Assembly: GCA_020849655.1 (NCBI GenBank)
Contig: JADLFU010000183.1
Span: 1-64,000 of the forward strand
Source: Polyangiaceae bacterium
GTDB taxonomy: Bacteria; Myxococcota_A; Polyangia; Polyangiales; Polyangiaceae
Reading direction: 5' to 3'
DNA: 64,000 nucleotides
Shown here: piece by piece, positions 26,294 through 34,734 of the stretch
Numbering within the stretch: position 1 is the first letter of the stretch
Layout of the letters: the number at the start of each line of letters is the position of its first letter
Position numbers and translations under genes: made by a program
The notes under the pieces: model-generated
Told to the model about the DNA's origin: nothing
What the model saw: the letters and a program-made list of their open reading frames with translations, nothing else
Databases searched by the model: none

Positions 26294-27654
26294 GGCCCGA
26301 GGTCCGCTGGCTCCAGGGCACGATCGACGTCGTCGGGCTCGACGAGGGCGCCGTGCTGCCGCCGGGCTTCGCGTGGGACGCGCGGACGGGATCCCACCGC
26401 GCCCCCGCGTTCGCGTACCCGGCGCTCGTGTGGCAGCTGATCCGCGGCGGCGTCGCGTTCGACGACCGCGCGAAGGCGTACGAGGAGCTCCCCGCGGGCG
26501 CGCGCGAGCTGCCGCGCCTGCGAGACTACCAGGAGGCGGCGCTCGACGCGTGGGCCGCGGGCCGGGGTGGAGGGGTCGTGGTCCTGCCGACGGGGGCGGG
26601 CAAGACGCTGGTCGCCATCGCCGCGATCTCGCAGCGGCGCCGCGCGACCCTCGTCGTCGCGCCGACGCTCGACCTCGTGCGGCAGTGGGCGACCCAGCTC
26701 GGGCGCGCGTTCGGCGGCGAGATCGGCGTGGTCGGCGGGGGCCACCACGACGTGCGCCCGATCACGGTGACGACCTACGAGTCCGCGCACCTGCACATGG
26801 GCAACTTCGGTCATCGGTTCGGGATGCTCGTGTTCGACGAGTGCCACCACCTCCCGAGCGACGCGTACGCGACGGCCGCGCGGATGTCGCTCGCGCCGTT
26901 TCGCCTCGGCCTCACCGCGACGCCCGAGCGCGCGGACGGGCGCGACGCGGAGCTCTCGCGGCTCATCGGACCCGTCGTGTACCGGCGCGACATCGTCGAG
27001 CTCTCGGGGGAGTTCCTCGCGGACTACGAGGCCGTGCGGGTGACCGTCCGGCTCACCGACGAGGAGCGCGCCCTCTACGAGCGCGAGCGCGGGATCTACC
27101 GCGCGTTCGTCTCGTCGCAGGGCATCCGCATGTCGTCGCCGTCCGGCTGGACGGACTTCGTCATCCAGTCGTCGCGCAGCGAGGAGGGGCGCCGCGCGAT
27201 GCGGGCGTACGTGGCGCAGCGCCGCGTCGCGTTCTCGCCGCCGTCCAAGATCGAGCACGTCGGGCGCCTGCTCGCGCGGCACGCGGGCGAGCGCGCGATC
27301 GTCTTCACCGAGGACAACGCGACCGCGTACGCCGTGTCGCGGAGGTTCCTCGTGCCGGTGATCACGCACCACACGAAGGTGCGCGAGCGCGCGGAGATCC
27401 TCGAGCGGTTCTCGGCGGGCACGTACGACGTCATCGCGACGTCCAAGGTGCTGAACGAGGGCGTCGACGTGCCGGACGCGAGCGTCGCCGTCGTGTCGAG
27501 CGGCTCCGGGTCCGTGCGCGAGCACGTGCAGCGGCTCGGGCGCATCCTGCGCAAGAAGGGCGACAAGCGCGCGACGCTCTACGAGCTCGTCTCCGAGGAC
27601 ACCGGCGAGACCTACACGAGCGAGCGCAGGAGGCAGCACAGTGCTTACCGCTGA
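26287..27654 (+). CDS. XPB-like superfamily 2 DNA helicase
   Basis: The 455-residue protein has helicase motifs in order: Q-like LRDYQEAALDAW, Walker A LPTGAGKT (near residue 99), Ia APTLDLVRQW, DEXH box VFDECHH, motif III LGLTATPER, then C-terminal AIVFTEDN, VIATSKVLNEGVDVPDASV and motif VI QRLGRILRKKG. Residues following TATPER (RADGRD) sit where XPB carries its R-E-D motif. The N-terminus has a short domain (PAFAYPALVW) seen in archaeal-type XPB. It overlaps by 14 bp the DUF790/Bax1-like gene, the known nuclease partner of archaeal XPB. A role in DNA repair or unwinding is likely. Confidence 0.9.
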   Translation: MVRPEVRWLQGTIDVVGLDEGAVLPPGFAWDARTGSHRAPAFAYPALVWQLIRGGVAFDDRAKAYEELPAGARELPRLRDYQEAALDAWAAGRGGGVVVLPTGAGKTLVAIAAISQRRRATLVVAPTLDLVRQWATQLGRAFGGEIGVVGGGHHDVRPITVTTYESAHLHMGNFGHRFGMLVFDECHHLPSDAYATAARMSLAPFRLGLTATPERADGRDAELSRLIGPVVYRRDIVELSGEFLADYEAVRVTVRLTDEERALYERERGIYRAFVSSQGIRMSSPSGWTDFVIQSSRSEEGRRAMRAYVAQRRVAFSPPSKIEHVGRLLARHAGERAIVFTEDNATAYAVSRRFLVPVITHHTKVRERAEILERFSAGTYDVIATSKVLNEGVDVPDASVAVVSSGSGSVREHVQRLGRILRKKGDKRATLYELVSEDTGETYTSERRRQHSAYR

Positions 27655-28858
27655 GCACGCCCGCGTGCGCCGCGTGAAGGGCGAGCTGCGGCTCGTCCCC
27701 CTGTCGCCCGCCGCGCGCGAGGAGGCGCGCGCGACCGCCGAGTCGCTCCTCTCCGCCGCGCACGCCGCGATCGGCGCGTCGCGGGGCGAGGTCGAGGCCG
27801 CGTGGGCCGACGTCCCCACCGGACCGAGCGGCAAGCGCCTCCGCGACGGGATCCTGAAGGTCGTCGCCGACGCGTGCGAGTTCGACTCCCCCGACGGCGA
27901 GCAGGCGGCCGCGCTGCGCCGCGCGGTGTTCGCCGGGGCGACGGCGGCGCGCGCGGCGGGCGCTCTCGATCGTGCGCAGGTGCTCGGCCTTGCGGGCGCG
28001 GCCTTCGGCCTCACGCCCGACGAGGTCGAGGCGCGGCTCTACGCCGATCTGCCCGACGCCCACCCGCTCGTCCGCGTGGGGTTCCAGCGCGCGGACGCCG
28101 TCGTCGACGCGTACGTCGCGGGGCAGGCCGCCGCGGTGCTGCTCCGCGCGACGCGGGTCGTGGCGGAGGTGACGTGCGGCTCAGCGGGCGCGTACCGCGC
28201 GCTCTTCCGCGCGCTGAAGTTTCACCGCCTGCTGTTCCACGCCGAGGCGCTCGAGGACGGCGCGTACCGCCTGACCCTGGACGGCCCGATGTCGCTGTTC
28301 CAGTCGACCCGCAGGTACGGCCTCGCGCTCGCGCTGATGCTCCCGTACGTCGCGGCGTGCGAGCGCTGGTCGATCGTCGCCGACGTCGCGTGGGGGCCGA
28401 CGCAGGAGCCGCTCGTGTTTCGCGCGCGCGGCGAGGGGGGAGAGGGCGTGGCCTCCGCGCCGCTGCCGGACGAGGTCGACGCCCTGCGAAGGGCGATCGG
28501 GCGCGCGTCGCTCGGGTGGCGCGCCGAGGCCGCGCGGCGGCTCCTCCCCGTCGGCGCCGGCGGCGTGATCGTGCCCGATCTCTGCCTGTCCCGCGACGAC
28601 GGCGCGCGCGTGTACCTCGAGGTGCTCGGGTACTTCCGCCGCGAGGCGGTGTTCCAGCGCGTCGACGCGGCGCGCGGCCTGCGCGAGCGCGTGCTGTTCG
28701 CGGCGAGCGATCGCCTCCGCGTCAGCGAGGAGCTGCTCGGCGACGACGTCCCGGCGTCTTTGTACATATACAAACAGTCGATGAGCGCCCGCGCCGTCCT
28801 CGCCCGCGCCGACGCGCTCGCGGCCCGCGGCGTTGACCAGCCCTCGGGGGAGGGGTAG
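27641..28858 (+). CDS. Bax1-like nuclease (DUF790)
   Basis: The 405-residue protein matches the DUF790/Bax1 family. Archaeal Bax1 binds XPB and cuts the DNA the helicase opens. Visible hallmarks are an N-terminal LTAEHARVRRVKGELRLVPL, LFRALKFHRLLFHA in the middle, GPMSLFQSTRRYGLALALMLPY, and the nuclease site VIVPDLCLS...VYLEVLGYFRREAV. The Asp of PDL and the Glu of LEVLG are the expected metal ligands. GTG 27641 lies inside the helicase gene. It ends 9 bp before the DUF692 gene. The pair is well described in archaea and less so in myxobacteria. Confidence 0.85.
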   Translation: MLTAEHARVRRVKGELRLVPLSPAAREEARATAESLLSAAHAAIGASRGEVEAAWADVPTGPSGKRLRDGILKVVADACEFDSPDGEQAAALRRAVFAGATAARAAGALDRAQVLGLAGAAFGLTPDEVEARLYADLPDAHPLVRVGFQRADAVVDAYVAGQAAAVLLRATRVVAEVTCGSAGAYRALFRALKFHRLLFHAEALEDGAYRLTLDGPMSLFQSTRRYGLALALMLPYVAACERWSIVADVAWGPTQEPLVFRARGEGGEGVASAPLPDEVDALRRAIGRASLGWRAEAARRLLPVGAGGVIVPDLCLSRDDGARVYLEVLGYFRREAVFQRVDAARGLRERVLFAASDRLRVSEELLGDDVPASLYIYKQSMSARAVLARADALAARGVDQPSGEG

Positions 28859-28867
28859 GCCCGGCGC

Positions 28868-29716
28868 GTGCGCCAGCCGTCCGCCCGCCCGGCCGCCCCC
28901 TCGACGCTCGCGCGGGGCTCGCTCGGGGTCGGCTACCGCGCCGCGCACCGCGAGGCGCTCCTCGGCGAGGTCTTGCCCGCGGAGATCCAGCACCTCGAGA
29001 TCATCACGGAGAACTTCCTCGGCCCGGCGCCCGCGCCGAGGGAGACGCTCCGCAGGCTGGCGGCGCGGCTCCCGATCGTGCTCCACGGCGTCGGCCTGAA
29101 CCTCCTCGGCGCCGAGCCGCTCGACGAGCGGTACCTCGACGCCGTCGCGCGGCTCGCGGACGAGGTCGACGCGCCCTTCGTGACCGATCACCTCTGCTGG
29201 ACGGGGAGCGCGGGGCACGCGCACTTCGATCTCCTGCCCTTCCCGTACACCGACGAGGCGCTCGAGCTCGCGGCGGCGCGCGCGGCGCACGTGCAGGCGC
29301 GGCTGGGGCGCCCCTTCGGGCTCGAGAACGTGTCGAGCTACGTGACGTTCGTCGAGTCGAGGATGTCCGAGGCCGAGTTCACGACGCGCGTGGTGCGCGA
29401 GGCCGGGTGCTGGCTGATGTTCGACGTGAACAACGCCGTCGTCTCCGCGCACGACCACGGCGGCGATCCCGAGGAGTGGCTCGGCCTCGTCGACTTCTCG
29501 CGCGTCCTGCAGGTGCACGTCGCGGGGCACGATCGCCAGGCCGACGGCCTCTGGGTCGACACGCACGATCGCGAGGCGTCCGACGAGACGCGCGCGCTCT
29601 ACCGGGCCGCGTGGCGCGCGGGCGGGCCCTTCCCGACGCTGTTCGAGTGGGACGAGCGCATCCCTCCGCTCGACGTCGTCGTCGAGCAGCTCCGTCGGCT
29701 CGTGGAGGCGCGGTGA
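28868..29716 (+). CDS. DUF692 (MNIO-family) multinuclear iron oxidase-like protein
   Basis: The 282-residue protein is a TIM-barrel-like DUF692 member. Motifs are LGVGYR, EIITENFLG, LHGVGLNLLG, VTDHLCWTG, LENVSSYV, MFDVNNAVVSAHDHG and VHVAGHD, followed by DTHDREAS. The Asp, His and Glu residues in these are the iron ligands of MbnB-type enzymes. Such enzymes modify cysteines in small peptide precursors and act with a DUF2063/HvfC-like partner, which is encoded next (GTG overlap). No obvious Cys-rich precursor peptide gene lies nearby. GTG 28868 was taken as start; the first 18 residues are Pro/Ala-rich and may not be needed. Confidence 0.85.
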   Translation: MRQPSARPAAPSTLARGSLGVGYRAAHREALLGEVLPAEIQHLEIITENFLGPAPAPRETLRRLAARLPIVLHGVGLNLLGAEPLDERYLDAVARLADEVDAPFVTDHLCWTGSAGHAHFDLLPFPYTDEALELAAARAAHVQARLGRPFGLENVSSYVTFVESRMSEAEFTTRVVREAGCWLMFDVNNAVVSAHDHGGDPEEWLGLVDFSRVLQVHVAGHDRQADGLWVDTHDREASDETRALYRAAWRAGGPFPTLFEWDERIPPLDVVVEQLRRLVEAR

Positions 29717-31872
29717 AGCGGCTGGAGGCGCCGGCGTCGCTCGCAGAGATGCAGCGCTGGTTCTCCCTCGTGCTGCGGGCGCCGCTCGACCCCTCGTCGC
29801 GGTCGTTCGTCGCCTCGCCCGAGGCGTGGCCGCCCGAGGCAGAGCGCCTGACGACGCCCGGCGCCCACGGGACACGGCGCGAGAGACTCGCCGTCTACAA
29901 CCGGCAGTACTGGTTCCGGTTGTTCACCGCGTTCGGGCGCGAGTACCCGCTGCTCGCGCGCCTCGTCGGGCATTTTCGGCTCAACCAGCTCACGCAGCGC
30001 TTCGTGCTCTCGCGCTCGCTCTCGGGGGTCGATCTCGGGCGCGCCGCCGACGGCTTCGACGCCTTCGTCGCCGAGGAGCTGTCGCGGGGCGAGCTCGGGC
30101 TCATCCCCTCGTTGCCCGCCGAGGTGAACGACGCGCTCCGGGACGCCGCCGCGATCGACGCCGCGTATCGCGCGCTCTGGGCCGCGCCGAAGGCGCCCAC
30201 CCTCAGGCCCGATCCGGCCGACCTCGAGGCGCTCACGGCCGCGCCGCTCGTGCCCTCGGGGGCCGCGGTGATCGTCGAGGAGGGCTGGGCGCTGCTCGAG
30301 CTGCGCCGCGCGCTCCCGGGCGTGGAGGGGGAGGGCGCGGTCGCGCTGCCCGAGCGACACGACGCGCGCCGAGCGGTCGCGCTCGTGCGGCGTGACGGCG
30401 TGATCGTCGAGGCGCCGCTCGAGCCGCTCCAGGCGCTGCTCTACCGGGAGCTGGCGAGGCGGGCGCTCCCCGCCGCGCTCGACGTGGTCGCGGCCGCGTC
30501 GACGTCGCCCTCGGCCGAGCTCGCCCGCGACGTCGAGCGCTGGGTCGCGTGGAGCGTCCGGGCCGGCCTGTGGGCTGCGCCGGCCCCGCCCGCTCCTCTG
30601 CGCTAACTTGCCTGCCGCCACCTTCGCCTGGAACGGCCGGAACCCGCGGAACGTGACCGCCGTGATCGCGTCCGGGAACACGCGGACGTCGGCGTAGCCG
30701 AGCGTGACGACCTTGCCGCCGACGACGCCGACGGCCGAGACGCGCGCCGGGCCGGGCGTGATGTCGAGCGTGCTGTAGAGGCCGAGCGTGCTCGTGCCGA
30801 GCGAGTCGCGGCTCGGATCGGGCAGCGGCGACGCCTCGTTGTCGGTGAAGTACCCGCGGTACGCGCGCTTCGACGAGATGTCGACGCTCGCGCCCGTGAC
30901 GCGCACGTCGCCGCAGTCGTGGATCTCGCCGGCGACGCTGCCGTTGCCGTCGGTGATCTGGCGGCCGATCGCGGTCGTCGGGATGACCGTGTAGTCGCCC
31001 GCGACGACGACGCGCACGTCGTGCGCCCAGTACTCGCCCTCGGCGTCGGACTTCAGGACGGAGTTCGGGACGTAGACGTAGTCATAGAGCGTCGTGAAGC
31101 CGTTCATCCCGTCGGCGCTCAGCGACTTCACGATGAGTTCCGTCTCGGTGGGGATGCCGTCGTACACGAACGCGCGCTCCTTGCGCTCGTCTCCGATCTT
31201 GCATTTCCCCTCGACGACCTGCAGCCGGCAGGCCGCGTCGTTGTTGCACGGGCCGTCGACGACCGTCACCGCCTTGCCGACGAGATCGCCCGGCAGCCCG
31301 TCGTCGGCGCCGCCGCGCTTCACCTTGTAGACCTCGATCTTCGAGCCCTTCGAGTCGCAGCCGTTCGCGAAGTTGCGCGCGTAGCCCTTCATCTTGACGG
31401 TCTTCGTGGCGGCCTCCTTCGGCCAGCTCGACATCTGGAAGCAGCCGAGATCGACCGGGCCGGTGCCCGCGTACTCGTCCGTCGACGTCGTGCGCGAGAT
31501 CTCGGACGGGTTGCCCGACGGATCGCGCGCGAGGGTGATGAACGTGCCGCACGCCTCGACGTTGCGGTCCTTCGCGCTGCTCGAGTTGCAGTCGACCGCC
31601 GGGCCCGTCGCGGGGCAGATCTCGTGGTTCTCGGGGCGCACGCAGCCGCAGCGGCCGTCCGCCTCGCCGGGGATGCCGGTGACGTTGCAGGTCTTCGGGT
31701 CGCCCTGGCCGGAGCCGCCCTGCGCGCTCGATCCGCCCGAGCCCCCGGTGCTGCTGCTCCCGCACGCGGCGCCGCACGCGGCGTCGTCGCCGCCTCCGCA
31801 GCCGACGAGGGAGGCCGCCGAGAGGGCGACGGTGGAGAGGGCGACCAACAGCGAGGTGGGCAGGTGTTTCAT
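29599..31872 (-). CDS. Lipoprotein whose open frame runs antisense through the HvfC-type gene
   Basis: The ATG at 31872 begins a lipoprotein signal (lipobox SLVGC near residue 24), followed by a Gly/Ser/Gln linker and a mature region of about 375 residues with several Cys pairs, ending near 30600 at RGFRPFQAKV. No stop occurs there: the frame stays open to 29599, covering the whole antisense of the DUF2063 gene, with Arg-rich unlikely sequence. One frame over, a TAG lies at 30603-30605, overlapping the convergent stop. A single-base indel near 30610, in the genome or the assembly, would explain it. The likely true gene is about 30603-31872. The function is unknown. Confidence 0.65.
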   Translation of the reverse strand: MKHLPTSLLVALSTVALSAASLVGCGGGDDAACGAACGSSSTGGSGGSSAQGGSGQGDPKTCNVTGIPGEADGRCGCVRPENHEICPATGPAVDCNSSSAKDRNVEACGTFITLARDPSGNPSEISRTTSTDEYAGTGPVDLGCFQMSSWPKEAATKTVKMKGYARNFANGCDSKGSKIEVYKVKRGGADDGLPGDLVGKAVTVVDGPCNNDAACRLQVVEGKCKIGDERKERAFVYDGIPTETELIVKSLSADGMNGFTTLYDYVYVPNSVLKSDAEGEYWAHDVRVVVAGDYTVIPTTAIGRQITDGNGSVAGEIHDCGDVRVTGASVDISSKRAYRGYFTDNEASPLPDPSRDSLGTSTLGLYSTLDITPGPARVSAVGVVGGKVVTLGYADVRVFPDAITAVTFRGFRPFQAKVAAGKLAQRSGRGRRSPQAGPDAPRDPALDVAGELGRGRRRRGRDHVERGGERPPRQLPVEQRLERLERRLDDHAVTPHERDRSARVVSLGQRDRALPLHARERAAQLEQRPALLDDHRGPRGHERRGRERLEVGRIGPEGGRLRRGPERAIRGVDRGGVPERVVHLGGQRGDEPELAPRQLLGDEGVEAVGGAPEIDPRERAREHEALRELVEPKMPDEAREQRVLAPERGEQPEPVLPVVDGESLAPCPVGAGRRQALCLGRPRLGRGDERPRRGVERRPQHEGEPALHLCERRRRLQPLHRASTSRRSCSTTTSSGGMRSSHSNSVGKGPPARHAAR
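29713..30606 (+). CDS. HvfC/BufC-type partner protein (DUF2063)
   Basis: The 297-residue protein begins with SLAEMQRWFSLVLRAPLD, then RERLAVYNRQYWFRLFTAFGREYPLLARLVG (residues of about 57-87). This is the typical DUF2063 start in which helices bring a peptide substrate to the MNIO enzyme. The C-terminal half (GAAVIVEEGWALLELRR and later LYRELARRALP) is a second alpha/beta region of the family. GTG 29713 overlaps the DUF692 stop. The stop at 30604-30606 is also where a frameshifted convergent lipoprotein would end. Confidence 0.8.
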   Translation: MKRLEAPASLAEMQRWFSLVLRAPLDPSSRSFVASPEAWPPEAERLTTPGAHGTRRERLAVYNRQYWFRLFTAFGREYPLLARLVGHFRLNQLTQRFVLSRSLSGVDLGRAADGFDAFVAEELSRGELGLIPSLPAEVNDALRDAAAIDAAYRALWAAPKAPTLRPDPADLEALTAAPLVPSGAAVIVEEGWALLELRRALPGVEGEGAVALPERHDARRAVALVRRDGVIVEAPLEPLQALLYRELARRALPAALDVVAAASTSPSAELARDVERWVAWSVRAGLWAAPAPPAPLR

Positions 31873-31920
31873 AGGGGGGCTCCTTGACCGGCGAAAGCGG
31901 CGGGACGATAGCCAAACAGC

Positions 31921-32967
31921 GTGGTCGAGAGCAACGAGCACCGCATCCGCGCGCGCGCCGAGGAGCTCGGGTTCGACGCGGTCGGCGTCGCCGCGGCCGA
32001 CGCCGCGATCGACCGGGACTTCGAGCGCTACGCGCGCTTCGTCGACGCCGGCATGCACGGGACGATGGCCTGGGTCGCCGAGCACCGCGAGGTGCGCCGC
32101 CGCGTGGACACCGCCGACGTGCTCCTCGGCGCGCGCTCGATCGTCTGCGTCGCCGGCCGCTACGTCACCGACGCGGCGCCGACCGAGGGCGTGACCGCGG
32201 GCATCGCGCGCTACGCCCGCGGGCAGGACTACCACAACCGCATGCGCAAGCAGCTCCGCAAGCTCGCGGTGATGATCCGCGGCCTCGGCGACGGCGTCGC
32301 GGCGCGCCCGATCTCCGACACGGCGCCGGTGCTCGACCGCGCGTGGGCGGCGCGCGCGGGGCTCGGGTTCGTCGGCAAGAACGGCCTGCTGATCGTCCCC
32401 GGCCAGGGCTCCTTCGTGCTGCTCGGCGCGGTCGTGACGACGCTCGCGCTCGCGCCCGACGCGCCGATCACCGAGCGCTGCGGCGCGTGCACGCGCTGCC
32501 TCGACGCGTGCCCCACGCAGGCGTTCCCGCGGCCGTTCGTCCTCGACGCGCGCAGGTGCGTCTCGTACCTGACGATCGAGCGCCGGGACGCCATCGACGA
32601 GGCGCTGGCGCCGGGCGTGGGCGCGAACCTCTTCGGCTGCGACGTCTGCCAGGAGGTGTGCCCTTTCAACGCGTCTCGCCGCCAGACGACGCTCGACCCG
32701 CGCCCCTTCGAGCCGCTCGCGCGGTGGGCCGACCTCGATCTCGGCGATCTGCTGCGGCTCGACGAGGCGGGCTTCGTCGCGCTGACCACCGGCTCGCCCG
32801 TGCGCCGCGCCACGCGCGACGGGCTCGTGCGCAACGCGTGCGTCGTCGCGGCGAACACCGGGCGGAGAGATCTCCTGCCCGCGCTCCTCGCCCTCGCGGC
32901 AGGCGATCCGTCGCCCGTCGTCCGCGCGCAGGCCGCCGCCGCCGCGGCCAGGCTCCGCGCGGGCTGA
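31921..32967 (+). CDS. queG: Epoxyqueuosine reductase QueG
   Basis: The 348-residue protein catalyses the last step of queuosine synthesis in tRNA, reducing epoxyqueuosine with a cobalamin cofactor and two [4Fe-4S] clusters. The cluster ligands are visible: CGACTRCLDACPT (about residue 190) and CDVCQEVCPF (about residue 240). GRYARGQDYHN near 95-105 and GKNGLLIVP near 155 match the family. C-terminal HEAT-like repeats also match. GTG 31921 is the start; an upstream start is unlikely because of the divergent lipoprotein. Length is usual for the family. Confidence 0.93.
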   Translation: MVESNEHRIRARAEELGFDAVGVAAADAAIDRDFERYARFVDAGMHGTMAWVAEHREVRRRVDTADVLLGARSIVCVAGRYVTDAAPTEGVTAGIARYARGQDYHNRMRKQLRKLAVMIRGLGDGVAARPISDTAPVLDRAWAARAGLGFVGKNGLLIVPGQGSFVLLGAVVTTLALAPDAPITERCGACTRCLDACPTQAFPRPFVLDARRCVSYLTIERRDAIDEALAPGVGANLFGCDVCQEVCPFNASRRQTTLDPRPFEPLARWADLDLGDLLRLDEAGFVALTTGSPVRRATRDGLVRNACVVAANTGRRDLLPALLALAAGDPSPVVRAQAAAAAARLRAG

Positions 32968-33000
32968 GCGCCGCGCGGGATCTGGGGTATCCGTGGCGGC

Positions 33001-34734
33001 ATGTCCGACGAGCTCCTCGCGCGCGCGCGCGCCTTTCGTGACGGCGATCCCGACCCCGCCACCCAGCGCGAGCTGGGCGCGCTGATCGACGCGGGCGACC
33101 TCGCCGAGCTGCGCGAGCGGATGGCCGGGCCCCTCGAGTTCGGCACGGCGGGGCTGCGAGGCGTGCTCGGGGCGGGCGAGAGCCGGATGAACCGCGCCGT
33201 CGTCCGCCGCACGACCGCCGGGCTCGCCGCGTACCTCGCCCGCCAGGTGCCCGACGCGCGCGAGCGGGGTGTCGTCGTCGGCCACGACGCGCGCCATCAG
33301 AGCCGCGCCTTCGCCGAGGACTGCGCCGCCGTGCTCGCGGCGGCCGGCTTCCGCGTGTGGTTGTTCGCCGACGTGGGGCCGACGCCGCTCGTCGCGTTCG
33401 GCGTGCTCCACCACCGCGCAGCGTGCGGGGTGATGGTCACCGCGAGCCACAACCCGCCCGAGTACAACGGCTACAAGGTCTACTGGGAGGATGGCGCGCA
33501 GATCATCCCGCCCCACGACGCGGGCATCTCCGCCGCCATCGCCGCCCAGCCGCCGGCGCGCCTCGTCCCGCTCGCGGACCTGTGCGCCGCGCAGGCCGAC
33601 GGGCGCGTGGCCACCCTGTCGCCCGAGGTGACAGAGGCGTATTTTCAGCGGATCGCGGCGCTCGGCGCGGACGCGCGCGGGCGCGACGGCGTGCGCATCG
33701 TGGTCACGGCGATGCACGGCACGGGCGCGCCCTGGACGCGGGAGGCGCTCCGCCGCGCCGGGTTCTCGAGCGTCTCGCCCGTGCCGGAGCAGGAGCTGCC
33801 GGATCCTGACTTTCCTACCGTCAAGTTTCCCAACCCCGAGGAGCCTGGCGCGATGGACCTCGCGCTCGCGCAGGCGGCGCGGGAGGGCGCGAACCTCGTG
33901 CTCGCCAACGATCCCGACGCCGACCGCCTCGCCGTCGCCATCCCCGCGCGGGCCGGGTGGAGGCTGCTCACGGGCAACGAGATCGGCGCGCTGCTCGGCG
34001 AGTACCTGCTGCGCGCGCGGCCGGAGGGCGGCGCGTCCCGCCTCGTGCTCACGACGATCGTGAGCTCGCCGCTGCTCGTCCGCGTCGCCGAGGCGCTCGG
34101 CGTGCGCTACGCCGAGACGCTGACGGGGCTGAAGTGGATCTGCGCGGAGGCTCGCCGGCAGGAGGCGGAGGGGGCGCGGTTCGTGTTCGGGTACGAGGAG
34201 GCGCTCGGCTACTGCGTCGGCAACGTGCGCGACAAGGACGGCGTCAGCGCCGCGGCCGTCTTCGCCGAGCTCGCGGCCGTCGCGGGCGCGGAGGGGCGCA
34301 CGGTCGAGGACGAGCTCGGGCGCATCGCGCAGGCGTACGGCCTCTACGTCAGCGGCCAGCACAGCGTCGTGCACAAGGGCGCCGACGGCCTCGCGGCCAT
34401 CCGGGCGACGATGGCGAGGCTGCGCGCGTCGGCGCGCGGCTCGATCGGCGGGCTCGCCGTCGTGGGCGTGCGCGACGTCGAGGCCGGGACGTGCCGGCGG
34501 GCCGACGGCGCCGTCTCCGCGCTCTCGCTGCCGAGGAGCGACGTCGTGATGTTCGACCTCGAGGGCGGCTCGCGCGTCGTCGCGAGGCCGAGCGGCACCG
34601 AGCCGAAGATCAAGTTCTACTTCGACGTGTGTGAGCGCTGGGCGCCGGGCGAGCCCTTCGACGTCGCGCGCGCGCGGGCGGAGGCGAGGCGCGGGCGCGT
34701 CGTCGCGGAGTTCCTCGAGCTCGCGGGCGCATGA
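33001..34734 (+). CDS. Phosphohexomutase (phosphoglucomutase/phosphomannomutase type)
   Basis: The 577-residue protein belongs to the alpha-D-phosphohexomutase family. The active serine loop is VTASHNPPEYNGYKVYW (near residue 145), the metal loop NDPDADRL (near 303), the sugar-binding loop GYEEALGYCVG (near 400) and the phosphate loop RPSGTEPKIKFY near the end (about 525-540). It interconverts hexose 1- and 6-phosphates. The length and the GYEEALG form fit PgcA-type phosphoglucomutases more than GlmM. The aroE start overlaps its stop (ATGA), suggesting cotranslation. Confidence 0.92.
   Translation: MSDELLARARAFRDGDPDPATQRELGALIDAGDLAELRERMAGPLEFGTAGLRGVLGAGESRMNRAVVRRTTAGLAAYLARQVPDARERGVVVGHDARHQSRAFAEDCAAVLAAAGFRVWLFADVGPTPLVAFGVLHHRAACGVMVTASHNPPEYNGYKVYWEDGAQIIPPHDAGISAAIAAQPPARLVPLADLCAAQADGRVATLSPEVTEAYFQRIAALGADARGRDGVRIVVTAMHGTGAPWTREALRRAGFSSVSPVPEQELPDPDFPTVKFPNPEEPGAMDLALAQAAREGANLVLANDPDADRLAVAIPARAGWRLLTGNEIGALLGEYLLRARPEGGASRLVLTTIVSSPLLVRVAEALGVRYAETLTGLKWICAEARRQEAEGARFVFGYEEALGYCVGNVRDKDGVSAAAVFAELAAVAGAEGRTVEDELGRIAQAYGLYVSGQHSVVHKGADGLAAIRATMARLRASARGSIGGLAVVGVRDVEAGTCRRADGAVSALSLPRSDVVMFDLEGGSRVVARPSGTEPKIKFYFDVCERWAPGEPFDVARARAEARRGRVVAEFLELAGA

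Noticed and set aside
31873-34374. Upstream extension of the leftward lipoprotein frame
   Set aside because: It is antisense to queG and the phosphohexomutase; the signal peptide starting at 31872 marks the true start.
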